This document shows, one piece after another, positions 38,610 to 51,947 of a DNA stretch of 64,000 nt. The DNA lies in the NCBI GenBank assembly GCA_964057225.1, contig OZ059895.1:1364001-1428000 (forward strand), written 5' to 3'. Below the pieces are notes generated by a model. That model saw only the letters and a list, made by a program, of their open reading frames with translations, made no database searches and had not been told where the DNA came from. The stretch's first letter is position 1; every line of letters starts with the position of its first letter. A program made the translations under genes and the position numbers. Origin of the DNA: Auanema rhodensis (lineage: Eukaryota > Nematoda > Chromadorea > Rhabditida > Rhabditidae).

Positions 38610-41600
38610 GTCCATCGTCTTTGCCTTGAAAAAAAGAATCTAAAAACATCTACTTTTTGCTAAATTATTTTGAAATTTTTCGAAAAAATTTTTGTCAAAA
38701 TGTTTTTGGAAGCAATGTTGAGTGTACATGGAAACTCAACATACACTAATGCATCATTTTTCAAACGATCATAATTAATTTTTGTATTAAGCGTTTCTCA
38801 ATGTAGTATAGTGCATTCGATGCGGATTTTTAAGCTGCGTCGTTCTGTGTTATCAGATTTGCGCTAGCTTGAAAATGCACCGAGATATCAACTGATATAA
38901 GTTCACACATATATCCTCGATTTTCACCCTGAAGAATTAATTTTTTCGTTGAATAACATTGTCCATCGTCTTTGCCTTGAAAAAAAGAATCTAAAAACAT
39001 CTACTTTTTGCTAAATTATTTTGAAATTTTTCGAAAAAATTTTTGTCAAAATGTTTTTGGAAGCAATGTTGAGTGTACATGGAAACTCAACATACACTAA
39101 TGCATCATTTTTCAAACGATCATAATTAATTTTTGTATTAAGCGTTTTTCAATGTAGTATAGTGCATTCGATGCGGATTTTTAAGCTGCGTCGATCTGTG
39201 TTATCAGATTTGCGCTAGCTTGAAAATGCACCGAGATATCAACTGATATAAGTTCACACTTATATCCTCGATTTTCACCCTGAAGAATTAATTTTTTCGT
39301 TGAATAACATTGTCCATCGTCTTTGCCTTGAAAAAAGGAATCTAAAAACATCTACTTTCTGCTAAATTATCTTGAAATTTTTCGAAAAAATTTTTGTCAA
39401 AATGTTTTTGGAAGCAATGTTGAGTGTACATGGAAACTCAACATACACTAATGCATCATTTTTCAAACGATCATAATTAATTTTTGTATTAAGCGTTTCT
39501 CAATGTAGTATAGTGCATTCGATGCGGATTTTTAAGCTGCGTCGTTCTGTGTTATCAGATTTGCGCTAGCTTGAAAATGCACCGAGATATCAACTGATAT
39601 AAGTTCACACATATATCCTCGATTTTCACCCTGAAGAATTAATTTTTTCGTTGAATAACATTGTCCATCGTCTTTGCCTTGAAAAAAAGAATCTAAAAAC
39701 ATCTACTTTTTGCTAAATTATTTTGAAATTTTTCGAAAAAATTTTTGTCAAAATGTTTTTGGAAGCAATGTTGAGTGTACATGGAAACTCAACATACACT
39801 AATGCATCATTTTTCAAACGATCATAATTAATTTTTGTATTAAGCGTTTTTCAATGTAGTATAGTGCATTCGATGCGGATTTTTAAGCTGCGTCGATCTG
39901 TGTTATCAGATTTGCGCTAGCTTGAAAATGCACCGAGATATCAACTGATATAAGTTCACACTTATATCCTCGATTTTCACCCTGAAGAATTAATTTTTTC
40001 GTTGAATAACATTGTCCATCGTCTTTGCCTTGAAAAAAGGAATCTAAAAACATCTACTTTCTGCTAAATTATCTTGAAATTTTTCGAAAAAATTTTTGTC
40101 AAAATGTTTTTGGAAGCAATGTTGAGTGTACATGGAAACTCAACATACACTAATGCATCATTTTTCAAACGATCATAATTAATTTTTGTATTAAGCGTTT
40201 CTCAATGTAGTATAGTGCATTCGATGCGGATTTTTAAGCTGCGTCGATCTGTGTTATCAGATTTGCGCTAGCTTAAAAATGCACCGAGATATCAACTGAT
40301 ATAAGTTCACACTTATATCCTCGATTTTCACCCTGAAGAATTAATTTTTTCGTTGAATAACATTGTCCATCGTCTTTGCCTTGAAAAAAAGAATCTAAAA
40401 ACATCTACTTTTTGCTAAATTATTTTGAAATTTTTCGAAAAAATTTTTGTCAAAATGTTTTTGGAAGCAATGTTGAGTGTACATGGAAACTCAACATACA
40501 CTAATGCATCATTTTTCAAACGATCATAATTAATTTTTGTATTAAGCGTTTCTCAATGTAGTATAGTGCATTCGATGCGGATTTTTAAGCTGCGTCGTTC
40601 TGTGTTATCAGATTTGCGCTAGCTTGAAAATGCACCGAGATATCAACTGATATAAGTTCACACATATATCCTCGATTTTCACCCTGAAGAATTAATTTTT
40701 TCGTTGAATAACATTGTCCATCGTCTTTGCCTTGAAAAAAAGAATCTAAAAACATCTACTTTTTGCTAAATTATTTTGAAATTTTTCGAAAAAATTTTTG
40801 TCAAAATGTTTTTGGAAGCAATGTTGAGTGTACATGGAAACTCAACATACACTAATGCATCATTTTTCAAACGATCATAATTAATTTTTGTATTAAGCGT
40901 TTCTCAATGTAGTATAGTGCATTCGATGCGGATTTTTAAGCTGCGTCGATCTGTGTTATCAGATTTGCGCTAGCTTAAAAATGCACCGAGATATCAACTG
41001 ATATAAGTTCACACTTATATCCTCGATTTTCACCCTGAAGAATTAATTTTTTCGTTGAATAACATTGTCCATCGTCTTTGCCTTGAAAAAAAGAATCTAA
41101 AAACATCTACTTTTTGCTAAATTATTTTGAAATTTTTCGAAAAAATTTTTGTCAAAATGTTTTTGGAAGCAATGTTGAGTGTACATGGAAACTCAACATA
41201 CACTAATGCATCATTTTTCAAACGATCATAATTAATTTTTGTATTAAGCGTTTCTCAATGTAGTATAGTGCATTCGATGCGGATTTTTAAGCTGCGTCGT
41301 TCTGTGTTATCAGATTTGCGCTAGCTTGAAAATGCACCGAGATATCAACTGATATAAGTTCACACATATATCCTCGATTTTCACCCTGAAGAATTAATTT
41401 TTTCGTTGAATAACATTGTCCATCGTCTTTGCCTTGAAAAAAAGAATCTAAAAACATCTACTTTTTGCTAAATTATTTTGAAATTTTTCGAAAAAATTTT
41501 TGTCAAAATGTTTTTGGAAGCAATGTTGAGTGTACATGGAAACTCAACATACACTAATGCATCATTTTTCAAACGATCATAATTAATTTTTGTATTAAGC

Positions 41601-42470
41601 GTTTCTCAATGTAGTATAGTGCATTCGATGCGGATTTTTAAGCTGCGTCGATCTGTGTTATCAGATTTGCGCTAGCTTAAAAATGCACCGAGATATCAAC
41701 TGATATAAGTTCACACTTATATCCTCGATTTTCACCCTGAAGAACTAATTTTTTCGTTGAATAACATTGTCCATCGTCTTTGCCTTGAAAAAAGGAATCT
41801 AAAAACATCTACTTTCTGCTAAATTATCTTGAAATTTTTCGAAAAAATTTTTGTCAAAATGTTTTTGGAAGCAATGTTGAGTGTACATGGAAACTCAACA
41901 TACACTAATGCATCATTTTTCAAACGATCATAATTAATTTTTGTATTAAGCGTTTCTCAATGTAGTATAATGCATTCGATGCGGATTTTTAAGCTGCGTC
42001 GATCTGTGTTATCAGATTTGCGCTAGCTTAAAAATGCACCGAGATATCAACTGATATAAGTTCACACTTATATCCTCGATTTTCACCCTGAAGAATTAAT
42101 TTTTTCGTTGAATAACATTGTCCATCGTCTTTGCCTTGAAAAAAAGAATCTAAAAACATCTACTTTTTGCTAAATTATTTTGAAATTTTTCGAAAAAATT
42201 TTTGTCAAAATGTTTTTGGAAGCAATGTTGAGTGTACATGGAAACTCAACATACACTAATGCATCATTTTTCAAACGATCATAAATAATTTTTGTATTAA
42301 GCCTTTCTCAATGTAGTATAGTGCAATCGATGCGGATTTTTAAGCTGCGTCGATCTGTGTTATCAGATTTGCGCTAGCTTAAAAATGCACCGAGATATCA
42401 ACTGATATAAGTTCACACATATATCCTCGATTTTCACCCTGAAGAATTAATTTTTTCGTTGAATAACATT
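38610..42470. repeat. M111-M121, expanded version of the M169-M175 block
   Basis: M112-M113 and M114-M115 are near-identical dimers (T188 monomer, then C48/C60 monomer). M116-M117 and M118-M119 are another dimer pair (T234/G262/A300, then A234/A262). M119-M121 carry rare marks: GAAGAACTAAT, TATAATGC, and a set of three in M121 (CATAAATAAT, AAGCCTTTC, GCAATCGAT). The same marks in the same order occur in M173-M175, 18,954 bp downstream. Removing one dimer from each pair gives the seven-monomer order of M169-M175. Confidence 0.86.
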
Positions 42471-43874
42471 GTCCATCGTCTTTGCCTTGAAAAAAGGAAT
42501 CTAAAAACATTTACTTTTTGCTAAATTATTTTGAAATTTTTCGAAAAAATTTTTGTCAAAATGTTTTTGGAAGCAATGTTGAGTGTACATGGAAACTCAA
42601 CATACACTAATGCATCAATTTTCAAACGATCATAACTAATTTTTGTAATAAGCGTTTCTCAATGTAGTATAGTGCATTCGATGCGGATTTTTAAGCTGCG
42701 TCGTTCTGTGTTATCAGATTTGCGCTAGCTTAAAAATGCACCGAGATATCAACTGATATAAGTTCACACTTATATCCTCGATTTTCACCCTGAAGAATTA
42801 ATTTTTTCGTTGAATAACATTGTCCATCGTCTTTGCCTTGAAAAAAGGAATCTGAAAACATCTACTTTTTGCTAAATTATTTTGAAATTTTTCGAAAAAA
42901 TTTTTGTCAAAATGTTTTTGGAAGCAATGTTGAGTGTACATGGAAACTCAACATACACTAATGCATCATTTTTCAAACGATCATAACTAATTTTTGTATT
43001 AAGCGTTTCTCAATTTAGTATAATGCATTCGATGCGGATTTTTAAGCTGCGTCGATCTGTGTTATCAGATTTGCGCTAGCTGAAAAATGCACCGAGATAT
43101 CAACTGATATAAGTTCACACTTATATCCTCGATTTTCACCCTGAAGAATTAATTTTTTTGTTGAATAACATTGTCCATCGTCTTTGCCTTGAAAAAAGGA
43201 ATCTAAAAACATCTACTTTTTGCTAAATTATTTTGAAATTTTTCGAAAAAATTTTTGTCAAAATGTTTTTGGAAGCAATGTTGAGTGTACATGGAAACTC
43301 AACATACACTAATGCATCATTTTTCAAACGATCATAACTAATTTTTGTATCAAGCGTTTCTCAATGTAGTATAGTGCATTCGATGCGGATTTTTAAGCTG
43401 CGTCGTTCTGTGTTATCAGATTTGCGCTAGCTTGAAAATGCACCGAGATATCAACTGATATAAGTTCACACATATATCCTCGATTTTCACCCTGAAGAAT
43501 TAATTTTTTCGTTGAATAACATTGTCCATCGTCTTTGCCTTGAAAAAAAGATTCTAAAAACATCTACTTTTTGCTAAATTATTTTGAAATTTTTCGAAAA
43601 AATTTTTGTCAAAATGTTTTTGGAAGCAATGTTGAGTGTACATGGAAACTCAACATACACTAATGCATCATTTTTCAAACGATCATAATTAATTTTTGTA
43701 TTAAGCGTTTCTCAATGTAGTATAGTGCATTCGATGCGGATTTTTAAGCTGCGTCGATCTGTGTTATCAGATTTGCGCTAGCTTAAAAATGCACCGAGAT
43801 ATCAACTGATATAAGTTCACACTTATATCCTCGATTTTCACCCTGAAGAATTAATTTTTTCGTTGAATAACATT
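42471..43874. repeat. M122-M125, junction monomers
   Basis: M122 has private ACATTTACT, CATCAATTTT and GTAATAAGC. M123 is an isolated TTTAG monomer with TTTTTTTGTTG, which removes the CpG of the CENP-B-like site. M124 (C179, T234, A300) and M125 (AAGATTCTA) form the pair first seen at M64-M65. That pair returns at M142-M143 and M144-M145. Several private changes sit together here, as expected at a boundary between homogenised blocks. Confidence 0.82.
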
Positions 43875-46800
43875 GTCCATCGTCTTTGCTTTGAAAAAAG
43901 GAATCTAAAAACATCTACTTTCTGCTAAATTATCTTGAAATTTTTCGAAAAAATTTTTGTCAAAATGTTTTTGGAAGCAATGTTGAGTGTACATGGAAAC
44001 TCAACATACACTAATGCATCATTTTTCAAACGATCATAATTAATTTTTGTATTAAGCGTTTCTCAATGTAGTATAGTGCATTCGATGCGGATTTTTAAGC
44101 TGCGTCGATCTGTGTTATCAGATTTGCGCTAGCTTAAAAATGCACCGAGATATCAACTGATATAAGTTCACACTTATATCCTCGATTTTCACCCTGAAGA
44201 ATTAATTTTTTCGTTGAATAACATTGTCCATCGTCTTTGCCTTGAAAAAAAGAATCTAAAAACATCTACTTTTTGCTAAATTATTTTGAAATTTTTCGAA
44301 AAAAGTTTTGTCAAAATGTTTTTGGAAGCAATGTTGAGTGTACATGGAAACTCAACATACACTAATGCATCATTTTTCAAACGATCATAACTAATTTTTG
44401 TATTAAGCGTTTCTCAATGTAGTATAGTGCATTCGATGCGGATTTTTAAGCTGCGTCGTTCTGTGTTATCAGATTTGCGCTAGCTTAAAAATGCACCGAG
44501 ATATCAACTGATATAAGTTCACACTTATATCCTCGATTTTCACCCTGAAGAATTAATTTTTTCGTTGAATAACATTGTCCATCGTCTTTGCTTTGAAAAA
44601 AGGAATCTAAAAACATCTACTTTCTGCTAAATTATCTTGAAATTTTTCGAAAAAATTTTTGTCAAAATGTTTTTGGAAGCAATGTTGAGTGTACATGGAA
44701 ACTCAACATACACTAATGCATCATTTTTCAAACGATCATAATTAATTTTTGTATTAAGCGTTTCTCAATGTAGTATAGTGCATTCGATGCGGATTTTTAA
44801 GCTGCGTCGATCTGTGTTATCAGATTTGCGCTAGCTTAAAAATGCACCGAGATATCAACTGATATAAGTTCACACTTATATCCTCGATTTTCACCCTGAA
44901 GAATTAATTTTTTCGTTGAATAACATTGTCCATCGTCTTTGCCTTGAAAAAAAGAATCTAAAAACATCTACTTTTTGCTAAATTATTTTGAAATTTTTCG
45001 AAAAAAGTTTTGTCAAAATGTTTTTGGAAGCAATGTTGAGTGTACATGGAAACTCAACATACACTAATGCATCATTTTTCAAACGATCATAACTAATTTT
45101 TGTATTAAGCGTTTCTCAATGTAGTATAGTGCATTCGATGCGGATTTTTAAGCTGCGTCGTTCTGTGTTATCAGATTTGCGCTAGCTTAAAAATGCACCG
45201 AGATATCAACTGATATAAGTTCACACTTATATCCTCGATTTTCACCCTGAAGAATTAATTTTTTCGTTGAATAACATTGTCCATCGTCTTTGCCTTGAAA
45301 AAAAGAATCTAAAAACATCTACTTTCTGCTAAATTATCTTGAAATTTTTCGAAAAAATTTTTGTCAAAATGTTTTTGGAAGCAATGTTGAGTGTACATGG
45401 AAACTCAACATACACTAATGCATCATTTTTCAAACGATCATAATTAATTTTTGTATTAAGCGTTTCTCAATGTAGTATAGTGCATTCGATGCGGATTTTT
45501 AAGCTGCGTCGATCTGTGTTATCAGATTTGCGCTAGCTTAAAAATGCACCGAGATATCAACTGATATAAGTTCACACTTATATCCTCGATTTTCACCCTG
45601 AAGAATTAATTTTTTCGTTGAATAACATTGTCCATCGTCTTTGCTTTGAAAAAAGGAATCTAAAAACATCTACTTTCTGCTAAATTATCTTGAAATTTTT
45701 CGAAAAAATTTTTGTCAAAATGTTTTTGGAAGCAATGTTGAGTGTACATGGAAACTCAACATACACTAATGCATCATTTTTCAAACGATCATAATTAATT
45801 TTTGTATTAAGCGTTTCTCAATGTAGTATAGTGCATTCGATGCGGATTTTTAAGCTGCGTCGATCTGTGTTATCAGATTTGCGCTAGCTTAAAAATGCAC
45901 CGAGATATCAACTGATATAAGTTCACACTTATATCCTCGATTTTCACCCTGAAGAATTAATTTTTTCGTTGAATAACATTGTCCATCGTCTTTGCCTTGA
46001 AAAAAAGAATCTAAAAACATCTACTTTTTGCTAAATTATTTTGAAATTTTTCGAAAAAAGTTTTGTCAAAATGTTTTTGGAAGCAATGTTGAGTGTACAT
46101 GGAAACTCAACATACACTAATGCATCATTTTTCAAACGATCATAACTAATTTTTGTATTAAGCGTTTCTCAATGTAGTATAGTGCATTCGATGCGGATTT
46201 TTAAGCTGCGTCGTTCTGTGTTATCAGATTTGCGCTAGCTTAAAAATGCACCGAGATATCAACTGATATAAGTTCACACTTATATCCTCGATTTTCACCC
46301 TGAAGAATTAATTTTTTCGTTGAATAACATTGTCCATCGTCTTTGCTTTGAAAAAAGGAATCTAAAAACATCTACTTTCTGCTAAATTATCTTGAAATTT
46401 TTCGAAAAAATTTTTGTCAAAATGTTTTTGGAAGCAATGTTGAGTGTACATGGAAACTCAACATACACTAATGCATCATTTTTCAAACGATCATAATTAA
46501 TTTTTGTATTAAGCGTTTCTCAATGTAGTATAGTGCATTCGATGCGGATTTTTAAGCTGCGTCGATCTGTGTTATCAGATTTGCGCTAGCTTAAAAATGC
46601 ACCGAGATATCAACTGATATAAGTTCACACTTATATCCTCGATTTTCACCCTGAAGAATTAATTTTTTCGTTGAATAACATTGTCCATCGTCTTTGCCTT
46701 GAAAAAAAGAATCTAAAAACATCTACTTTTTGCTAAATTATTTTGAAATTTTTCGAAAAAAGTTTTGTCAAAATGTTTTTGGAAGCAATGTTGAGTGTAC

Positions 46801-49139
46801 ATGGAAACTCAACATACACTAATGCATCATTTTTCAAACGATCATAACTAATTTTTGTATTAAGCGTTTCTCAATGTAGTATAGTGCATTCGATGCGGAT
46901 TTTTAAGCTGCGTCGTTCTGTGTTATCAGATTTGCGCTAGCTTAAAAATGCACCGAGATATCAACTGATATAAGTTCACACTTATATCCTCGATTTTCAC
47001 CCTGAAGAATTAATTTTTTCGTTGAATAACATTGTCCATCGTCTTTGCCTTGAAAAAAAGAATCTAAAAACATCTACTTTCTGCTAAATTATCTTGAAAT
47101 TTTTCGAAAAAATTTTTGTCAAAATGTTTTTGGAAGCAATGTTGAGTGTACATGGAAACTCAACATACACTAATGCATCATTTTTCAAACGATCATAATT
47201 AATTTTTGTATTAAGCGTTTCTCAATGTAGTATAGTGCATTCGATGCGGATTTTTAAGCTGCGTCGATCTGTGTTATCAGATTTGCGCTAGCTTAAAAAT
47301 GCACCGAGATATCAACTGATATAAGTTCACACTTATATCCTCGATTTTCACCCTGAAGAATTAATTTTTTCGTTGAATAACATTGTCCATCGTCTTTGCT
47401 TTGAAAAAAGGAATCTAAAAACATCTACTTTCTGCTAAATTATCTTGAAATTTTTCGAAAAAATTTTTGTCAAAATGTTTTTGGAAGCAATGTTGAGTGT
47501 ACATGGAAACTCAACATACACTAATGCATCATTTTTCAAACGATCATAATTAATTTTTGTATTAAGCGTTTCTCAATGTAGTATAGTGCATTCGATGCGG
47601 ATTTTTAAGCTGCGTCGATCTGTGTTATCAGATTTGCGCTAGCTTAAAAATGCACCGAGATATCAACTGATATAAGTTCACACTTATATCCTCGATTTTC
47701 ACCCTGAAGAATTAATTTTTTCGTTGAATAACATTGTCCATCGTCTTTGCCTTGAAAAAAAGAATCTAAAAACATCTACTTTTTGCTAAATTATTTTGAA
47801 ATTTTTCGAAAAAAGTTTTGTCAAAATGTTTTTGGAAGCAATGTTGAGTGTACATGGAAACTCAACATACACTAATGCATCATTTTTCAAACGATCATAA
47901 CTAATTTTTGTATTAAGCGTTTCTCAATGTAGTATAGTGCATTCGATGCGGATTTTTAAGCTGCGTCGTTCTGTGTTATCAGATTTGCGCTAGCTTAAAA
48001 ATGCACCGAGATATCAACTGATATAAGTTCACACTTATATCCTCGATTTTCACCCTGGAGAATTAATTTTTTCGTTGAATAACATTGTCCATCGTCTTTG
48101 CTTTGAAAAAAGGAATCTAAAAACATCTACTTTCTGCTAAATTATCTTGAAATTTTTCGAAAAAATTTTTGTCAAAATGTTTTTGGAAGCAATGTTGAGT
48201 GTACATGGAAACTCAACATACACTAATGCATCATTTTTCAAACGATCATAATTAATTTTTGTATTAAGCGTTTCTCAATGTAGTATAGTGCATTCGATGC
48301 GGATTTTTAAGCTGCGTCGATCTGTGTTATCAGATTTGCGCTAGCTTAAAAATGCACCGAGATATCAACTGATATAAGTTCACACTTATATCCTCGATTT
48401 TCACCCTGAAGAATTAATTTTTTCGTTGAATAACATTGTCCATCGTCTTTGCCTTGAAAAAAAGAATCTAAAAACATCTACTTTTTGCTAAATTATTTTG
48501 AAATTTTTCGAAAAAAGTTTTGTCAAAATGTTTTTGGAAGCAATGTTGAGTGTACATGGAAACTCAACATACACTAATGCATCATTTTTCAAACGATCAT
48601 AACTAATTTTTGTATTAAGCGTTTCTCAATGTAGTATAGTGCATTCGATGCGGATTTTTAAGCTGCGTCGTTCTGTGTTATCAGATTTGCGCTAGCTTAA
48701 AAATGCACCGAGATATCAACTGATATAAGTTCACACTTATATCCTCGATTTTCACCCTGAAGAATTAATTTTTTCGTTGAATAACATTGTCCATCGTCTT
48801 TGCCTTGAAAAAAAGAATCTAAAAACATCTACTTTCTGCTAAATTATCTTGAAATTTTTCGAAAAAATTTTTGTCAAAATGTTTTTGGAAGCAATGTTGA
48901 GTGTACATGGAAACTCAACATACACTAATGCATCATTTTTCAAACGATCATAATTAATTTTTGTATTAAGCGTTTCTCAATGTAGTATAGTGCATTCGAT
49001 GCGGATTTTTAAGCTGCGTCGATCTGTGTTATCAGATTTGCGCTAGCTTAAAAATGCACCGAGATATCAACTGATATAAGTTCACACTTATATCCTCGAT
49101 TTTCACCCTGAAGAATTAATTTTTTCGTTGAATAACATT
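43875..49139. repeat. Pentamer HOR P-Q-P-Q-R, three tandem copies (3 x 1755 bp)
   Basis: P has T16 (TTTGCTTTG), G26, C48, C60, T166 and A234. Q has A26, G80 (AAAAAAGTTTTG), C166 and T234. R has C16, A26, C48, C60 and A234. M126-M130, M131-M135 and M136-M140 each read P-Q-P-Q-R, starting at 43875, 45630 and 47385. The alleles are the same in all three copies; the only change I noticed is a G at 48058 (CCCTGGAG) in M137. A further P-Q-R lies at 50895-51947. T16 and G80 occur only in this region. This is the most homogeneous and probably the youngest expansion in the window. Confidence 0.94.
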
Positions 49140-51947
49140 GTCCATCGTCTTTGCCTTGAAAAAAAGAATCTAAAAACATCTACTTTTTGCTAAATTATTT
49201 TACAATTTTTTGAAAAAATTTTTGTCAAAATGTTTTTGGAAGCAATGTTGAGTGTACATGGAAACTCAACATACACTAATGCATCATTTTTCAAACGATC
49301 ATAATTAATTTTTGTATTAAGCGTTTCTCAATGTAGTATAGTGCATTCGATGCGGATTTTTAAGCTGCGTCGATCTGTGTTATCAGATTTGCGCTAGCTT
49401 GAAAATGCACCGAGATATCAACTGATATAAGTTCACACTTATATCCTCGATTTTCACCCTGAAGAATTAATTTTTTCGTTGAATAACATTGTCCATCGTC
49501 TTTGCCTTAAAAAAAGGAATCTGAAAACATCTACTTTTTGCTAAATTATTTTGAAATTTTTCGAAAAAATTTTTGTCAAAATGTTTTTGGAAGCAATGTT
49601 GAGTGTACATGGAAACTCAACATACACTAATGCATCATTTTTCAAACGATCATAACTAATTTTTGTATCAAGCGTTTCTCAATGTAGTATAGTGCATTCG
49701 ATGCGGATTTTTAAGCTGCGTCGTTCTGTGTTATCAGATTTGCGCTAGCTTGAAAATGCACCGAGATATCAACTGATATAAGTTCACACATATATCCTCG
49801 ATTTTCACCCTGAAGAATTAATTTTTTCGTTGAATAACATTGTCCATCGTCTTTGCCTTGAAAAAAAGATTCTAAAAACATCTACTTTTTGCTAAATTAT
49901 TTTGAAATTTTTCGAAAAAATTTTTGTCAAAATGTTTTTGGAAGCAATGTTGAGTGTACATGGAAACTCAACATACACTAATGCATCATTTTTCAAACGA
50001 TCATAATTAATTTTTGTATTAAGCGTTTCTCAATGTAGTATAGTGCATTCGATGCGGATTTTTAAGCTGCGTCGATCTGTGTTATCAGATTTGCGCTAGC
50101 TGAAAAATGCACCGAGATATCAACTGATATAAGTTCACACTTATATCCTCGATTTTCACCCTGAAGAATTAATTTTTTCGTTGAATAACATTGTCCATCG
50201 TCTTTGCCTTGAGAAAAGGAATCTAAAAACATCTACTTTTTGCTAAATTATTTTGAAATTTTTCGAAAAAATTTTTGTCAAAATGTTTTTGGAAGCAATG
50301 TTGAGTGTACATGGAAACTCAACATACACTAATGCATCATTTTTCAAACGATCATAACTAATTTTTGTATCAAGCGTTTCTCAATGTAGTATAGTGCATT
50401 CGATGCGGATTTTTAAGCTGCGTCGTTCTGTGTTATCAGATTTGCGCTAGCTTGAAAATGCACCGAGATATCAACTGATATAAGTTCACACATATATCCT
50501 CGATTTTCACCCTGAAGAATTAATTTTTTCGTTGAATAACATTGTCCATCGTCTTTGCCTTGAAAAAAAGATTCTAAAAACATCTACTTTTTGCTAAATT
50601 ATTTTGAAATTTTTCGAAAAAATTTTTGTCAAAATGTTTTTGGAAGCAATGTTGAGTGTACATGGAAACTCAACATACACTAATGCATCATTTTTCAAAC
50701 GATCATAATTAATTTTTGTATTAAGCGTTTCTCAATGTAGTATAGTGCATTCGATGCGGATTTTTAAGCTGCGTCGATCTGTGTTATCAGATTTGCGCTA
50801 GCTTAAAAATGCACCGAGATATCAACTGATATAAGTTCACACTTATATCCTCGATTTTCACCCTGAAGAATTAATTTTTTCGTTGAATAACATTGTCCAT
50901 CGTCTTTGCTTTGAAAAAAGGAATCTAAAAACATCTACTTTCTGCTAAATTATCTTGAAATTTTTCGAAAAAATTTTTGTCAAAATGTTTTTGGAAGCAA
51001 TGTTGAGTGTACATGGAAACTCAACATACACTAATGCATCATTTTTCAAACGATCATAATTAATTTTTGTATTAAGCGTTTCTCAATGTAGTATAGTGCA
51101 TTCGATGCGGATTTTTAAGCTGCGTCGATCTGTGTTATCAGATTTGCGCTAGCTTAAAAATGCACCGAGATATCAACTGATATAAGTTCACACTTATATC
51201 CTCGATTTTCACCCTGAAGAATTAATTTTTTCGTTGAATAACATTGTCCATCGTCTTTGCCTTGAAAAAAAGAATCTAAAAACATCCACTTTTTGCTAAA
51301 TTATTTTGAAATTTTTCGAAAAAAGTTTTGTCAAAATGTTTTTGGAAGCAATGTTGAGTGTACATGGAAACTCAACATACACTAATGCATCATTTTTCAA
51401 ACGATCATAACTAATTTTTGTATTAAGCGTTTCTCAATGTAGTATAGTGCATTCGATGCGGATTTTTAAGCTGCGTCGTTCTGTGTTATCAGATTTGCGC
51501 TAGCTTAAAAATGCACCGAGATATCAACTGATATAAGTTCACACTTATATCCTCGATTTTCACCCTGAAGAATTAATTTTTTCGTTGAATAACATTGTCC
51601 ATCGTCTTTGCCTTGAAAAAAAGAATCTAAAAACATCTACTTTCTGCTAAATTATCTTGAAATTTTTCGAAAAAATTTTTGTCAAAATGTTTTTGGAAGC
51701 AATGTTGAGTGTACATGGAAACTCAACATACACTAATGCATCATTTTTCAAACGATCATAATTAATTTTTGTATTAAGCGTTTCTCAATGTAGTATAGTG
51801 CATTCGATGCGGATTTTTAAGCTGCGTCGATCTGTGTTATCAGATTTGCGCTAGCTTAAAAATGCACCGAGATATCAACTGATATAAGTTCACACTTATA
51901 TCCTCGATTTTCACCCTGAAGAATTAATTTTTTCGTTGAATAACATT
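49140..51947. repeat. M141-M148, duplicated junction pair and trailing P-Q-R
   Basis: M141 has T72 with the private ATTTTACAATT. M142-M143 and M144-M145 are two copies of the pair C179/T234/A300 then AAGATTCTA. M144 has a private G in its A-run (TTGAGAAAAGG). M146-M148 are P, Q and R; M147 (Q) has a private ACATCCACT. R followed by an ATTTTACAATT monomer occurs at M140-M141 and again at M148-M149, so a stretch of eight monomers (2808 bp) was probably duplicated and then altered. Confidence 0.85.

Noticed and set aside
43875-49139. Assembly artefact as the sole cause of the identical pentamer copies
   Set aside because: This cannot be excluded from sequence alone. However, private changes such as G at 48058 and ordered flanking junctions on each side suggest real copies. 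Read-depth and spanning-read checks would decide.
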